Assembly (NCBI GenBank): GCA_944385445.1
Contig: CALWXF010000002.1
Location: 62,001-126,000, forward strand
Direction: 5' to 3'
From: an uncultured Oscillospiraceae bacterium
Lineage (GTDB): Bacteria > Bacillota > Clostridia > Oscillospirales > Oscillospiraceae
Length of the DNA stretch: 64,000 nt
The number at the start of each line of letters is the position of its first letter. The stretch's first letter is position 1. The notes under the pieces were generated by a model, which was not told where the DNA came from, did not search any database, and saw nothing but the letters and a program-made list of their open reading frames with translations. This document shows positions 17,820 through 26,600 of this stretch, in pieces. A program made the position numbers and the translations under genes.

Positions 17820-18226
17820 ATGATGATACCCTCACAGTGATCAATTTCATGCTGGATGATCTGAGCGGTCCAGCCGGTGAAGGTTTTCAGCCGCTCCTGG
17901 AATTTTTCATTTTGCCAGCGCACTTTGATGGAGTTCCACCGCTTGGTGGGACGAGTCCCGGTAAGGGAGAGACAGCCCTCCACGGCGTCATAGGGGCCGG
18001 ACTGTTTGACGATCTCCGGGTTGAACATGACCATGTAGGTCCCCTCATTGTCAAAGGCGATGATGCGCTTGTTGACGCCGATCATATTGGCGGCCATACC
18101 CACGCAGCCCTCCTTGTGGTGCTCCAGGGTCTCCAGCAGGTCAGCGGCCACAGACAGGTCTTCCGCCGTGGCGGGCACTGCTTTCTGGGCCAGAAATGAC
18201 TCATCGTTACAGATATCTCGTATCAT
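17816..18226 (-). CDS. Peptide deformylase-like protein with altered motif I
   Basis: The 136-residue protein keeps deformylase motifs II (EGCLSL near residue 84) and III (HEIDH near 126-130), which supply the Cys and two His ligands of the catalytic metal. Motif I reads CVGMAANMIGV, so the first Gly is Cys and the oxyanion-stabilising Gln is Met. It is also a little short for a housekeeping deformylase. It probably represents the def-like side branch of Clostridia rather than the main enzyme; activity may be reduced or altered. It heads the five-gene minus-strand operon. The start has AAGGGAG upstream. Confidence 0.75.
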   Translation of the reverse strand: MIRDICNDESFLAQKAVPATAEDLSVAADLLETLEHHKEGCVGMAANMIGVNKRIIAFDNEGTYMVMFNPEIVKQSGPYDAVEGCLSLTGTRPTKRWNSIKVRWQNEKFQERLKTFTGWTAQIIQHEIDHCEGIII

Positions 18227-18285
18227 AGTTGATGTTCTCCCTTCGTGTACTCCATCTCACAACTGCGTAGAGGGTGCCTCTGTGG

Positions 18286-18813
18286 TCAATTTTTAGACTT
18301 GTCCAGCCGCTCCTTGCACATGTGGTATTGCTGGGCGTCAATGGCGCCAGTGGCCAGCATCCGCTCGGCCCAGAGCTGGAGGGTCTCAACGGTGATGGAA
18401 ATGCGCTCCAATTCCTGCTGAATGAAGATAAAATCTGTCAGTTCGTCGTCGCTGATCATACCGTCTGCCGTAATCTCAATGAGACGGTCCTTGCGCTTGT
18501 TCATGGCGTTGAGAGAGGCCAGCATTTCCAGAACGATCTGAGATAAATCCTTGATTTTGACCTCCGGCACATACTGCTGCCCTATGGGGCACTGATTGGC
18601 ACAGTAATAGTTGCACAGGTCAGGCTGCTTGTACTGCCTGGCCATCATCAGTACTTCTTCTGGATGGGGAAAGCAACGCTCGTTTTCAATTCGCTCAATG
18701 CGTTCCGGTGCAATGAACTCCAGCAATTCACTGGCCGATTCCCGGGTGAGGTGCAGCGCCTCCCGGGTTTTGTGGTAGATGTTTTTGTTCTCTTTTGTGG
18801 ATACTCTCGCCAT
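18286..18813 (-). CDS. Helix-turn-helix protein with a Cys-rich segment
   Basis: I assign 175 residues. The N-terminus (ARVSTKENKNIYHKTREALH, then LTRESASELLEFIAPERIER) looks like an XRE-like DNA-binding fold, followed by LCNYYCANQCPIG with three to four cysteines and a helical C-terminal half. The frame stays open further upstream, but the ATG at 18813 is preceded by AGGCGAGG and the longer version would overlap the SGNH gene. A Cys-rich segment after an HTH suggests metal or redox sensing, which is inference. Confidence 0.65.
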   Translation of the reverse strand: MARVSTKENKNIYHKTREALHLTRESASELLEFIAPERIERIENERCFPHPEEVLMMARQYKQPDLCNYYCANQCPIGQQYVPEVKIKDLSQIVLEMLASLNAMNKRKDRLIEITADGMISDDELTDFIFIQQELERISITVETLQLWAERMLATGAIDAQQYHMCKERLDKSKN

Positions 18814-18851
18814 AACCGTAACCTCGCCTCTCTCATATGTTTCTATGGCCA

Positions 18852-19433
18852 TTATACGGTGTTCTGATGAGAAAGACAATTCTTTTTCCAAACACCGGAT
18901 GCGGCAAGGGAGTTCAGAAGCCCTTCGGCAAAGGCTCGGTGGCCCTGCGGGGTGAAATGGACGCCGTCATAGGCCAGGGGAATGTTCCAGTCTCCGGCAT
19001 TGGAAAAGGAAATGTTCAGCCGCTGGGCCAGAGTTTTGCAGGAACGGGCAAAGGTATGGGAACTGTCCATGAGCTGCTGGCTTGGCACCCATTCCCCCAG
19101 GGCCATGGGCGGCGGGGCGATGAGCAAGATCTGTTCAGAAAAAAGCGGCATTTTATGAAGAAAACGTTCCAGGTTTTCCGCTGCCATCTCTGGGCTGAGG
19201 CCCTGAAGCAGGTCGTTGGTGCCCAGCATGAGAATCAGTAGATCGGTATCAGACGGAAGGAAAGGGAGAGACGTGGGAATCTCTCGGCCATTTTGCCCCA
19301 TATTGTACACAGTCCAGCCGGTTTCCGCAGCCAGAATATCCACCCAGCGGTGATCTGGGTCATACCGTCCCCCCAGAAAGGAGCGGGGGTCATAGCCGTA
19401 GGTGTTGGAGTCGCCAAAACAGGTGACGTTCAT
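18852..19433 (-). CDS. SGNH/GDSL-family hydrolase
   Basis: The 193-residue protein has the SGNH blocks in order: CFGDSNTYGYD (catalytic Ser near residue 8), NMGQNGREI, LMLGTNDL and the DGVHFTPQGH block that supplies Asp and His. Such enzymes deacylate or deacetylate lipids, sugars or carbohydrate esters. There is no signal peptide, so it is probably cytoplasmic. The start has AAGGAGGTCC upstream and the promoter lies 33 bases further on. It is the first gene of the minus-strand set that ends at 15 kb, although the next HTH gene may have its own start. Confidence 0.87.
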   Translation of the reverse strand: MNVTCFGDSNTYGYDPRSFLGGRYDPDHRWVDILAAETGWTVYNMGQNGREIPTSLPFLPSDTDLLILMLGTNDLLQGLSPEMAAENLERFLHKMPLFSEQILLIAPPPMALGEWVPSQQLMDSSHTFARSCKTLAQRLNISFSNAGDWNIPLAYDGVHFTPQGHRAFAEGLLNSLAASGVWKKNCLSHQNTV

Positions 19434-19465
19434 GGTGGACCTCCTTGTGTATGGACTGTGCCTTT

Positions 19466-19494
19466 ATTATAAATACGTCGGTGGAACGGGGCAA
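19466..19494 (-). promoter_or_regulatory. Promoter of the SGNH hydrolase gene
   Basis: On the minus strand TTGCCC and a perfect TATAAT are separated by 17 bases, about 33 bases before the start codon. Confidence 0.65.
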
Positions 19495-19528
19495 GGGCAG
19501 AGACCTGGTTTTCTTTCCCTTTGGGGTG

Positions 19529-19537
19529 TGCTATAAT
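19529..19537 (+). promoter_or_regulatory. Extended -10 promoter of the acetyltransferase gene
   Basis: TGCTATAAT is a perfect extended -10 (TGnTATAAT). No good -35 is visible, which is usual for extended -10 promoters. About 110 bases of leader follow before the start codon. Confidence 0.55.
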
Positions 19538-19648
19538 AAAACCGACAGGAGTTTTGCATCACGATGAGAACGAAACATGGGGGGACGAGAAGATGAGATT
19601 GCGCAGAGAGAGGTAACATCCAATAACGGAAAACTGGAGGTTACTGAT

Positions 19649-20059
19649 ATGGAAATCAGAGAGTATAGAACATACGATGAACAGGAAATGCTGTCCCTGT
19701 ATACCAGCGTAGGCTGGACAGCCTACACCGATGCCCCCGACACACTGCGGCAGGGATTTGAACACTCTCTTTTGACTCTTGCGGCGTATGAAAATGGGCA
19801 ACTTGTGGGCCTGATTCGTACCGTGGGAGACGGATACACCATCGTGTTTGTACAGGATATTTTGGTGTTCCCGGAGCATCAGAGAAAAGGAATTGGAGCG
19901 GCGTTACTGCAAGCGGTGTTGGACCGATTCAGCTATGTGCGGCAGATGGAACTGGCCACAGATGACACGCCCAAAACCATAGCCTTTTATAAATCCTTGG
20001 GCTTTTCCCCAATGCCTGAGATAGGCTGCTGTGGATTTATGCGGCTGCTTCCAACGTAA
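19649..20059 (+). CDS. GNAT-family N-acetyltransferase
   Basis: The 136-residue protein has the GNAT fold signature: VQDILVFPEHQRKGIGAALL is the acetyl-CoA-binding strand-turn-helix with Q/RxxGxG/A, followed by ATDDTPKTIAFYKSLGFSP. Such enzymes acetylate amines of small molecules or proteins. The ATG at 19649 has GGAGG upstream and MEIREYRTYDEQE as its beginning; the longer frame from 19577 lacks a ribosome binding site. No linked substrate gene is visible. Confidence 0.88.
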   Translation: MEIREYRTYDEQEMLSLYTSVGWTAYTDAPDTLRQGFEHSLLTLAAYENGQLVGLIRTVGDGYTIVFVQDILVFPEHQRKGIGAALLQAVLDRFSYVRQMELATDDTPKTIAFYKSLGFSPMPEIGCCGFMRLLPT

Positions 20060-20253
20060 GACATTTCCAAAATTCCAACTGAGAGAATACGATCTATTCT
20101 GGCCGGTTGATGGGAAACGCATGACTGCGGGATATTCCGGGACCATTCTCTGGTGGCAAGGCCAAATGAGACGTTGGAAGTGCCAGAAGTGCATATGTGG
20201 TGCACCCTCTATGAGTGCATAGAGAAATGTAGAATTTTTCCAGATGAAATGAC

Positions 20254-20282
20254 GAATATAAAACCTGTGCCTGCTCAAACTA
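20254..20282 (+). promoter_or_regulatory. Sigma-G-like sporulation promoter of the SASP gene
   Basis: GAATA and CAAACTA are separated by 17 bases. This is six of seven to the forespore sigma-G -10 consensus CATACTA and fits the -35 pattern GHATR. The site is about 45 bases before an alpha/beta SASP gene, the classical sigma-G target. Confidence 0.55.
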
Positions 20283-20327
20283 TGCTCGGATTCCAAATCC
20301 AACACAAGTTTGAAGGAGGACAACAAT

Positions 20328-20531
20328 ATGTCTAGCAACAATAGTTCTAACAAGCTGGTGGTTCCCGGTGCCCGAGAGGCTATGGATAAGTTCAAGATGG
20401 AGGCGGCCAATGAGGTGGGCGTGAATCTCAAGGCCGGCTACAACGGTGACCTCACCAGCCGTCAGGCTGGCTCTGTGGGTGGCCAGATGGTCAAGAAGAT
20501 GATCGAGGCCTATGAGAACGGCCTGAAGTAA
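20328..20531 (+). CDS. Alpha/beta-type small acid-soluble spore protein
   Basis: The 67-residue protein carries the two SASP signatures: KLVVPGAREAMDKFKMEAAN and EVGVNLKAGYNGDLTSRQAG, then SVGGQMVKKMIEAYENGL. SASPs saturate spore DNA, protecting it from UV and heat, and are degraded by the GPR protease within the conserved Glu-containing segment (FKMEAANEVG) on germination. The ATG at 20328 follows AAGGAGGACAACAAT. It is monocistronic with a sigma-G-like promoter upstream and a hairpin downstream, and is direct evidence that the organism forms endospores. Confidence 0.95.
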   Translation: MSSNNSSNKLVVPGAREAMDKFKMEAANEVGVNLKAGYNGDLTSRQAGSVGGQMVKKMIEAYENGLK

Positions 20532-20551
20532 ACCGCATATAAGAGAAAATA

Positions 20552-20590
20552 CGGGTCTGGTGTGGAAAACTACACCAGACCCGTCTCTGT
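20552..20590 (+). terminator. Intrinsic terminator of the SASP gene
   Basis: CGGGTCTGGTGT pairs perfectly with ACACCAGACCCG around GGAAAACT and is followed by TCTCTGTT. Confidence 0.85.
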
Positions 20591-20851
20591 TGTGGAGCGT
20601 CGGCTGTTCAAGGATGAGATAACGGTTAATTTTGGCAGACTTGTTGACAAAATGTTGTCATTGCGATAAAATTAATAAAGATTAATATGGGATTTTTGTG
20701 CAGTTTGCGCCAATTTTTTCAGTGAGCTGGAGAACTGGAAGTGAGCTGGGGCGTATATCCCAATGAAATGGCAGAGGTGATCTGAGCTTTCTCATGTCCG
20801 AGGACATGTGTATATAGAAGGAAACAAATGATGACAAGGAGGTACTTTATT
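20591..20851 (+). other. Gene-free leader of the GH20 surface enzyme
   Basis: This 261-base stretch holds the sigma-A promoter at 20644-20672 and a leader of about 180 bases. Near 20793-20808 the leader contains a short perfect hairpin, CATGTCC-GA-GGACATG. I see no open reading frame or known riboswitch; the long leader may carry regulation. Confidence 0.5.
20644..20672 (+). promoter_or_regulatory. Sigma-A promoter of the GH20 gene
   Basis: A perfect TTGACA and TAAAAT (five of six) are 17 bases apart. It leaves a leader of about 170 bases before the start codon. Confidence 0.7.
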
Positions 20852-23380
20852 ATGAGATCATGGATGAAAAAAGGCCTTGCACTGGTTCTGACTGTAGCCA
20901 TGGTAGTCGGCGTTTCGCCTCTGAGCAGTTTGGCTTCTGGGACAGACAGTGCACCAGGTGTTGCCAGTGTTCCTACCGTGCAGTCTGCGACGGCTGGAGA
21001 AGGCAGCTTTACCCTGACCAGTGAGGCTCGCTTCTTTATCGTTGCAGACAGCGATCCCACCGGGACGGATCTGGCCACCTATGTTCAGACCGCCAATGCT
21101 GAGTTTGCCGCTCGGGGCGTTCCCGGAAGCGATGTGCTGCCCATCGTCTATGGCGATGAGTCCGCTGCCAAGAGCGGCGATATCATCGTGAAGGTGGATG
21201 CCAATGCTGTGACAACCAGCCAGGGTTATACGCTGGACATCACTTCCGACAACATTACCGTGACTGCCAATGCTGCCATTGGTGTGCTGTATGGGTTACA
21301 TACCGTTCTCCAGAGCATGATTGCCAACGGCACCACTGTGATGGCAGGTACCGTCACCGACTATCCCGATGTTCCTGAGCGCTCTTTGTACCTGGATGCT
21401 GGACGCGTATTTTATAGCGTTGACATGATGAAGTCCTTCATCCACACTCTGTCTTGGAACAAGATGAACGTGCTGTACCTGGATTTCTCCAACAACAACG
21501 CCACTCGCTTCTTCCTGGACGACATGAACGTGACTGTGGCTGGCACCGACTATGATGTTTCTACCTGCAAGCCTGATAATGGCTATTGGACTGAGGCGGA
21601 TATGAATGAAATCCTGGCCGAGGCTGAGCGGTACGGCGTTCAGGTCATTCCTACCTTCAACAGCCCGGGACACATTGGTGGTGTGTATAGCATCAATAAC
21701 AGCTGGTTCTATCGTGCCAGTGCCACCGACTATGATGCCAAGGTTGGTAAGATCACTCTGGATCTGTCCAACGAGGACGCCTATGCCTTTGGTCAGGCGC
21801 TGGTGGCCAAGTATGTGGACTACTTTGCTTCCAAGGGCTGCACCAGCTTCAACATTGCATCGGACGAGGCTGCTTACGCAGATGGTACCCACATGAACAG
21901 CACCGACCCTCGGTTTGTCAACTATGTCAATGACCTCAACGACTACATCGTCAGCAAGGGTATGACCACTCGTATGTTCAACGATGCCGTCAAGAGCGTG
22001 GATTCCGGTGTCAGCAAGGATATCATCATTCTGTACTGGGCGCCCGCTTCTCCCAATGCTCAGGCCCTGCTGGCTGCTGGCTACGATGTGGTGAACTTCG
22101 TCTATACCTATGTTTACTATGCCTATGGCGCTTCTAGCTATTGGAACGCAGACCTGAGCAAGGTTTATGGCTGGAATCCCGGTATCTTCGGCGACAGTGC
22201 CAATGCTGAGCTGGGTGACAATGGATATGCATACCCTGACAGTGTGGGTAAGGTCCTGGGCGGCAACTTCGCCATCTGGTCTGACTATGGATACAATTAT
22301 GGTAAGACCGGTGCCGATGTCATCAAGGGGACCTGCTGTGCCTATCAGCGTTCTGATTACTCCGTGAGACAGAAGATCTATGCCGTGGCAGAGCGCACTT
22401 GGAACCAGGATGGTGCCACTGCGAGCCTGTCCGATTGGGAGGCTACCCTGTTGGATGCTCCCGCCGGATTCTCTGTTGCCACTGGCGAGATGGACGCCAC
22501 TGTGTTGCCCGAGGCTTCCGCCATCACCCCTGCTGCCCCCGTCACCCCCTCTGAGGTGAACAAGACCCTGCTGCAAAAGACCTATGACCATGCCCTGACC
22601 CTCTCCACGGAAGGTGTCATCGACAGCGCCAAGAAGAACTTTGAGGATGCTGTGGCCGCTGCCAAGGCGGTGTTGGACGATGCCAATGCCACCCAGGAGC
22701 AGGTGAATGCTGCATGGGATAACCTGCTGAAGGCCATCTGGGGTCTGGGCCTCACCCAGGGCGATAAGACCATGTTGGAGCAGCTGATTGCCAAGGCTGA
22801 GAATATGATCCCCGATCAGGACAAGTACGTTCAGGACAACTGGCAGACTCTGGTGGATGCCCTGGCTGCTGCCAAGGACGTGGCCGATGATGGCGATGCC
22901 ATGGACGAGGACATCCAGCCCGTGGCTGAAGCTCTGCTCAACGCTATCCTGGCCCAGCGCTTCAAGGCGGACAAGTCCATTCTGGAGGACCTCATCAACA
23001 AGGCCGAGAGCATGGATCTGTCCAGCTACACTGCCGCTTCCGTGGCCACCTTCCGCACGGCTCTGGCCAATGCCCAGGCTGTGATGGCTGATAACAGCCT
23101 CACCGAGGACGACCAGGCGACTGTGGATGCTGCTGTGGCTGCCCTTAACGACGCCATGAACGGCCTCACCGCCGGTGGCGCTCCCGAGACCACCGACAAG
23201 CCTGAGGTGACTGATAAGCCCGAGACTTCTCAGAAGCCCGAGGCCACCCAGAAGCCTGAGAACAACGTGCCCCAGACTGGGGACAGCGCCCACATGATGG
23301 GCTATGTGCTTGCCACTCTGGCTGCCGCCAGCCTGCTGCTGGCCGCAGTTGTGGTGGAAAAGCGCCGCCGCAACGGCTAA
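20852..23380 (+). CDS. Cell-wall-anchored GH20 beta-N-acetylhexosaminidase
   Basis: The 842-residue precursor has a signal peptide (MKKGLALVLTVAMVVGVSPL, cleavage near SLASG), a GH20 N-terminal beta domain to about residue 165 and a GH20 TIM-barrel to about 510. The catalytic pair is Asp338-Glu339 in NIASDEAAYADG; the Glu is the general acid. Three FIVAR-type helical repeats follow at roughly residues 570-775, then a Pro/Thr/Lys linker, NVPQTGD near 805, a membrane helix and basic KRRRNG. It should release terminal GlcNAc/GalNAc from mucin or host glycans outside the cell while covalently held by sortase. The ATG at 20852 has AAGGAGG upstream. Lacto-N-biosidase is an alternative activity. Confidence 0.88.
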   Translation: MRSWMKKGLALVLTVAMVVGVSPLSSLASGTDSAPGVASVPTVQSATAGEGSFTLTSEARFFIVADSDPTGTDLATYVQTANAEFAARGVPGSDVLPIVYGDESAAKSGDIIVKVDANAVTTSQGYTLDITSDNITVTANAAIGVLYGLHTVLQSMIANGTTVMAGTVTDYPDVPERSLYLDAGRVFYSVDMMKSFIHTLSWNKMNVLYLDFSNNNATRFFLDDMNVTVAGTDYDVSTCKPDNGYWTEADMNEILAEAERYGVQVIPTFNSPGHIGGVYSINNSWFYRASATDYDAKVGKITLDLSNEDAYAFGQALVAKYVDYFASKGCTSFNIASDEAAYADGTHMNSTDPRFVNYVNDLNDYIVSKGMTTRMFNDAVKSVDSGVSKDIIILYWAPASPNAQALLAAGYDVVNFVYTYVYYAYGASSYWNADLSKVYGWNPGIFGDSANAELGDNGYAYPDSVGKVLGGNFAIWSDYGYNYGKTGADVIKGTCCAYQRSDYSVRQKIYAVAERTWNQDGATASLSDWEATLLDAPAGFSVATGEMDATVLPEASAITPAAPVTPSEVNKTLLQKTYDHALTLSTEGVIDSAKKNFEDAVAAAKAVLDDANATQEQVNAAWDNLLKAIWGLGLTQGDKTMLEQLIAKAENMIPDQDKYVQDNWQTLVDALAAAKDVADDGDAMDEDIQPVAEALLNAILAQRFKADKSILEDLINKAESMDLSSYTAASVATFRTALANAQAVMADNSLTEDDQATVDAAVAALNDAMNGLTAGGAPETTDKPEVTDKPETSQKPEATQKPENNVPQTGDSAHMMGYVLATLAAASLLLAAVVVEKRRRNG
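22552..23370 (+). repeat. FIVAR/anchor module, copy A
   Basis: This segment encoding three helical repeats, the TDKPE linker and NVPQTGD anchor is nearly the same in DNA and protein as 27985-28795, and its last third matches 655-1089. Long stretches such as the coding for ILAQRFKADK and ATFRTALANAQAVMADNSL are shared. The copies are direct repeats able to recombine. Confidence 0.85.
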
Positions 23381-23392
23381 CATAATCAATCC

Positions 23393-23431
23393 AAATGGAG
23401 CTCCGGCTAAATGCCGGAGCTCCATTTTTTT
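23393..23431 (+). terminator. Intrinsic terminator of the GH20 gene
   Basis: AAATGGAGCTCCGGC pairs perfectly with GCCGGAGCTCCATTT around TAAAT, followed by more T residues. It is a strong terminator between the two surface-enzyme genes. Confidence 0.92.
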
Positions 23432-23503
23432 GTGAAGGCATATGCACAACTTACAAAATATTACGATGGACTTTTGAAATATTACGGACATTGCACAAAG
23501 CCG

Positions 23504-23532
23504 TTGACACAAAAAGGGTGCAGTCGTAAGAT
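23504..23532 (+). promoter_or_regulatory. Sigma-A promoter of the GH97 gene
   Basis: TTGACA (perfect) and TAAGAT (five of six) are separated by 17 bases. About 155 bases of leader follow before the start codon. Both glycosidase genes therefore have long leaders. Confidence 0.7.
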
Positions 23533-23688
23533 AGGCTTGAATTCGGATGTGGTGCAATCTGGAAGGGGAGGGAAACACAAGAGGGCGCTATGGGGCGCCG
23601 GATAACCGTGCCGCAGACCAAAATATCGGAACATGGACTACAGGGGATCAAATGCCCCGCTGAAACGGACTTTGAGGAGGGAATGTAC

Positions 23689-26600
23689 GTGAAAAAAGGT
23701 TGGAAGATGATGGTCGCCGGAATTCTGGGCATGCAGATGTTGATACAGCCTGTGGCTATGGCTGTGCCAGCCTCCGCTTCCCAGGACAGTGACAGCTTTG
23801 TGTATCTCAGTGATTTGACCGACCCGGATGCAGGCTTTGATTTCCAGTTTGAACTGGGATATGCAGAAGAGGGCCTGGGCATCAACCAGGGCATCAACGA
23901 CCGGAACCGTGCGCTGAAGCTCAATGTGGATGGCGTAGAGACTACCTTCGACAAGGGCCTGGTGATCTGCCCCGGAACGGGGAAGGACGGCTGGGCCAGC
24001 TGGAACATTGCCGACACGGAGGCCACCCGCCTGACCGCCTATGTGGGCATCAATGCCGGGGCGGATGAGCAGGACGCAGACCGAGGGGATGCGGCCTTTG
24101 AGATCTGGGCGGATGACGAGATGATTTGGGGGGATGAGACCTATTACAAAGAGAGCGGAAACGCTGGCTTTGTAGACGTGGCCATTCCCCAGAATACCCA
24201 GGTGCTGAAGGTTGTGACCAAGGCCGGAGAGTCTCAGGCCTGTGACCATGCCCTATTTGCAGCACCCAAGCTGTATATGCCGGAGGAGAATTTGCCCAAC
24301 CAGGGGGATTCCTACTACCTCAGCGACATTGCAGTGTCGGACTATAAGACAGGCTGGGGTGACCTGGGCATCAACCAGGGCGTGGACTCCTCCGCCAAGG
24401 GTCTGCGCCTGCGTGTCAACGGCGAAGTGAAGAGCTTTGCCAAGGGCGTTGTCATTCACCCCGGCACCTCCCAGGATGGCTATGCCACTTGGGATGTCTC
24501 CCGGTATGAGGCTACCCGGTTCACCGCTTATGTGGGCATCAACACAGGTGCTGACGGGGAAGGAAGAGACCGGGGCGATGCCGCCTTTGAAGTGTGGGCG
24601 GACGACCAGAAGATCTGGGGCGACGGCGTGTTCTATAAGGAGAGCGGCGACGCTGGCTACATTGACGTGGCCATCCCGGCTGGGACCCAGCAGCTGAAGC
24701 TGGTCACCAAGTCCGGACCGGACATGTCCTGTGACCACGCTCTGTTTGCCAATCCCAAGCTGTACCTGTCCAATATGGACCAGCGGTGGTTCACTCTGTC
24801 CGCTCAGTCCTCCATCATTTCCGGCCAGGGCAGCACCGTCATGGTGCCCCGGGTGGAGAACATCTTCGGCACCGAGGACTTTACCCAGGAGTACACCGTG
24901 ACCTACACCACCCAGGATACCAATGTGGTGTCTGTGGATGAGGCCACCGGGCGAGTGACCGCTGTGGCCGCCGGTGTGGCCACCATCACCGCCACCGCTG
25001 TGCCCAAGGCTGGCGGCGACACCCTCACTGCCACCGCTCAGGTGGAGGTCACCGAGAACGGCTGGACGCTGGCCTCTCCCGACGGCTCCATTGTGGCAGA
25101 CCTGGCTCTGGACCAGGAGGGCGGCCTGCGCTACACCGTGACCCGGAACGGGGAAGTGGTAGTCAGCAATGGCCGTCTGGGCATCAAGACCTCCCTGGGC
25201 AATTTCGTTACCGGCATGACCCTGCAGGGGGAGCCGGAGGTCACCGAGATCAATGAGGACTATGAGATGATCTCGGGCAAGGCTTCCACCTATCACAACC
25301 ACGCCAATCAGGTGACCCTGACGTTGGCCCTGGAGGACAGCCAGGCCCAGCTCCAGGTGGTGTGCCGCAGCTATGACGACGGCTTTGCCTACCGCTATCT
25401 CATCGTGACCGATGAGGAGCAGGAGATGGTGGTCAATGGTGAGGTGGGCTCCTTTACCGTGCCCGCCGATGCGGCCTCTGTGTCCATGCCCAACGGCAGC
25501 GGCAATTTCTCCCACGAGGGCCTGTACTCCATGAAGGATGCGGGCACCCTCAGCGGAAAGATCGTGCTCCCCTTCCTCTATCAGATGGGGGACAACTGGG
25601 TGCTGGTGAGTGAGGCGGCTCTGGACGGCAACTACACCGGCTCCGTGCTGGATGCCTCCGGCTCCACCTTCACCTTGGGCTATCCCCAGCAGCAAGGTGC
25701 GACCGTGAACACCACGGCACCGTTCCAGTCTCCCTGGCGCTTTGCTGTGATTGGAGATGTGACCCACATCATGGAGAATACCATGGCGGAAAATCTCAGC
25801 CCCGCTCCCGATGAGGATACCTACCACTTCAGCGAATGGGTAGACCCCGGCGTGTCCTCCTGGACCTGGCTCCAGGGCGGCTTCAACGTCCAGCGGGACC
25901 CCCAGGCCATCAAGTCCTATCTGGATCTGGCCTATGAGATGGGCTGGAACTACTTTATCCTGGATGAGGGCTGGCAGCCCAACAACCCCGACTACGGAAA
26001 GCCGGGCGAGACCAAGTACGAGGGCGTGTTCGACTGGTTCCCCGAGATCGTGGAGTACGCCGAAGAGCGTGACATTGGCCTCATCGCATGGGTTCCCTGT
26101 GACGACCTGGCTACCGAGGAGAAGCGCAACGAGCGCCTGCCCTATTGGTCCGAGCTGGGCATCAAGGGCATCAAGGTGGACTTCTTTGATCGAGAGAGTC
26201 AGGACCGCATTGCCCTGATGCAGGAGATTTACAAGGACTGCGCCGAGAACTGCCTGTTGGCCAACGTTCACGGCGCCAACAAGCCCACCGGCGAAGTGCG
26301 CACCTATCCCAACGTGCTCAACCGAGAGGGTATCAACGGTGAGGAGATGGGCTACAACCGCTATGAGCAGCTGACACTGGCCCCCCTGACCCGTGGCGCC
26401 ATCGGCCCCACCGACTACACTCCCCGCATCACCCCCACCGGCAACATCACCTATGCCCACCAGCTGGCCATCGCCATTCTCTTTGAGAGCGGTTTGCCCT
26501 GTATGGCTGGCAGCGTGCAGCAGTACGAGACCCTCACCGGCGCTTCCTTCCTGAAGGACCTGCCCGCCGCCTGGGATGAGACGGTGGGTCTGGATACGGT

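Noticed and set aside
18814..18891. A longer start for the HTH gene overlapping the SGNH hydrolase
   Set aside because: There is no ribosome binding site at 18891. The ATG at 18813 has a good one and removes the overlap.
21296..23578. A 760-codon minus-strand frame across the GH20 gene
   Set aside because: It is an antisense shadow with low-complexity composition and no ribosome binding site.
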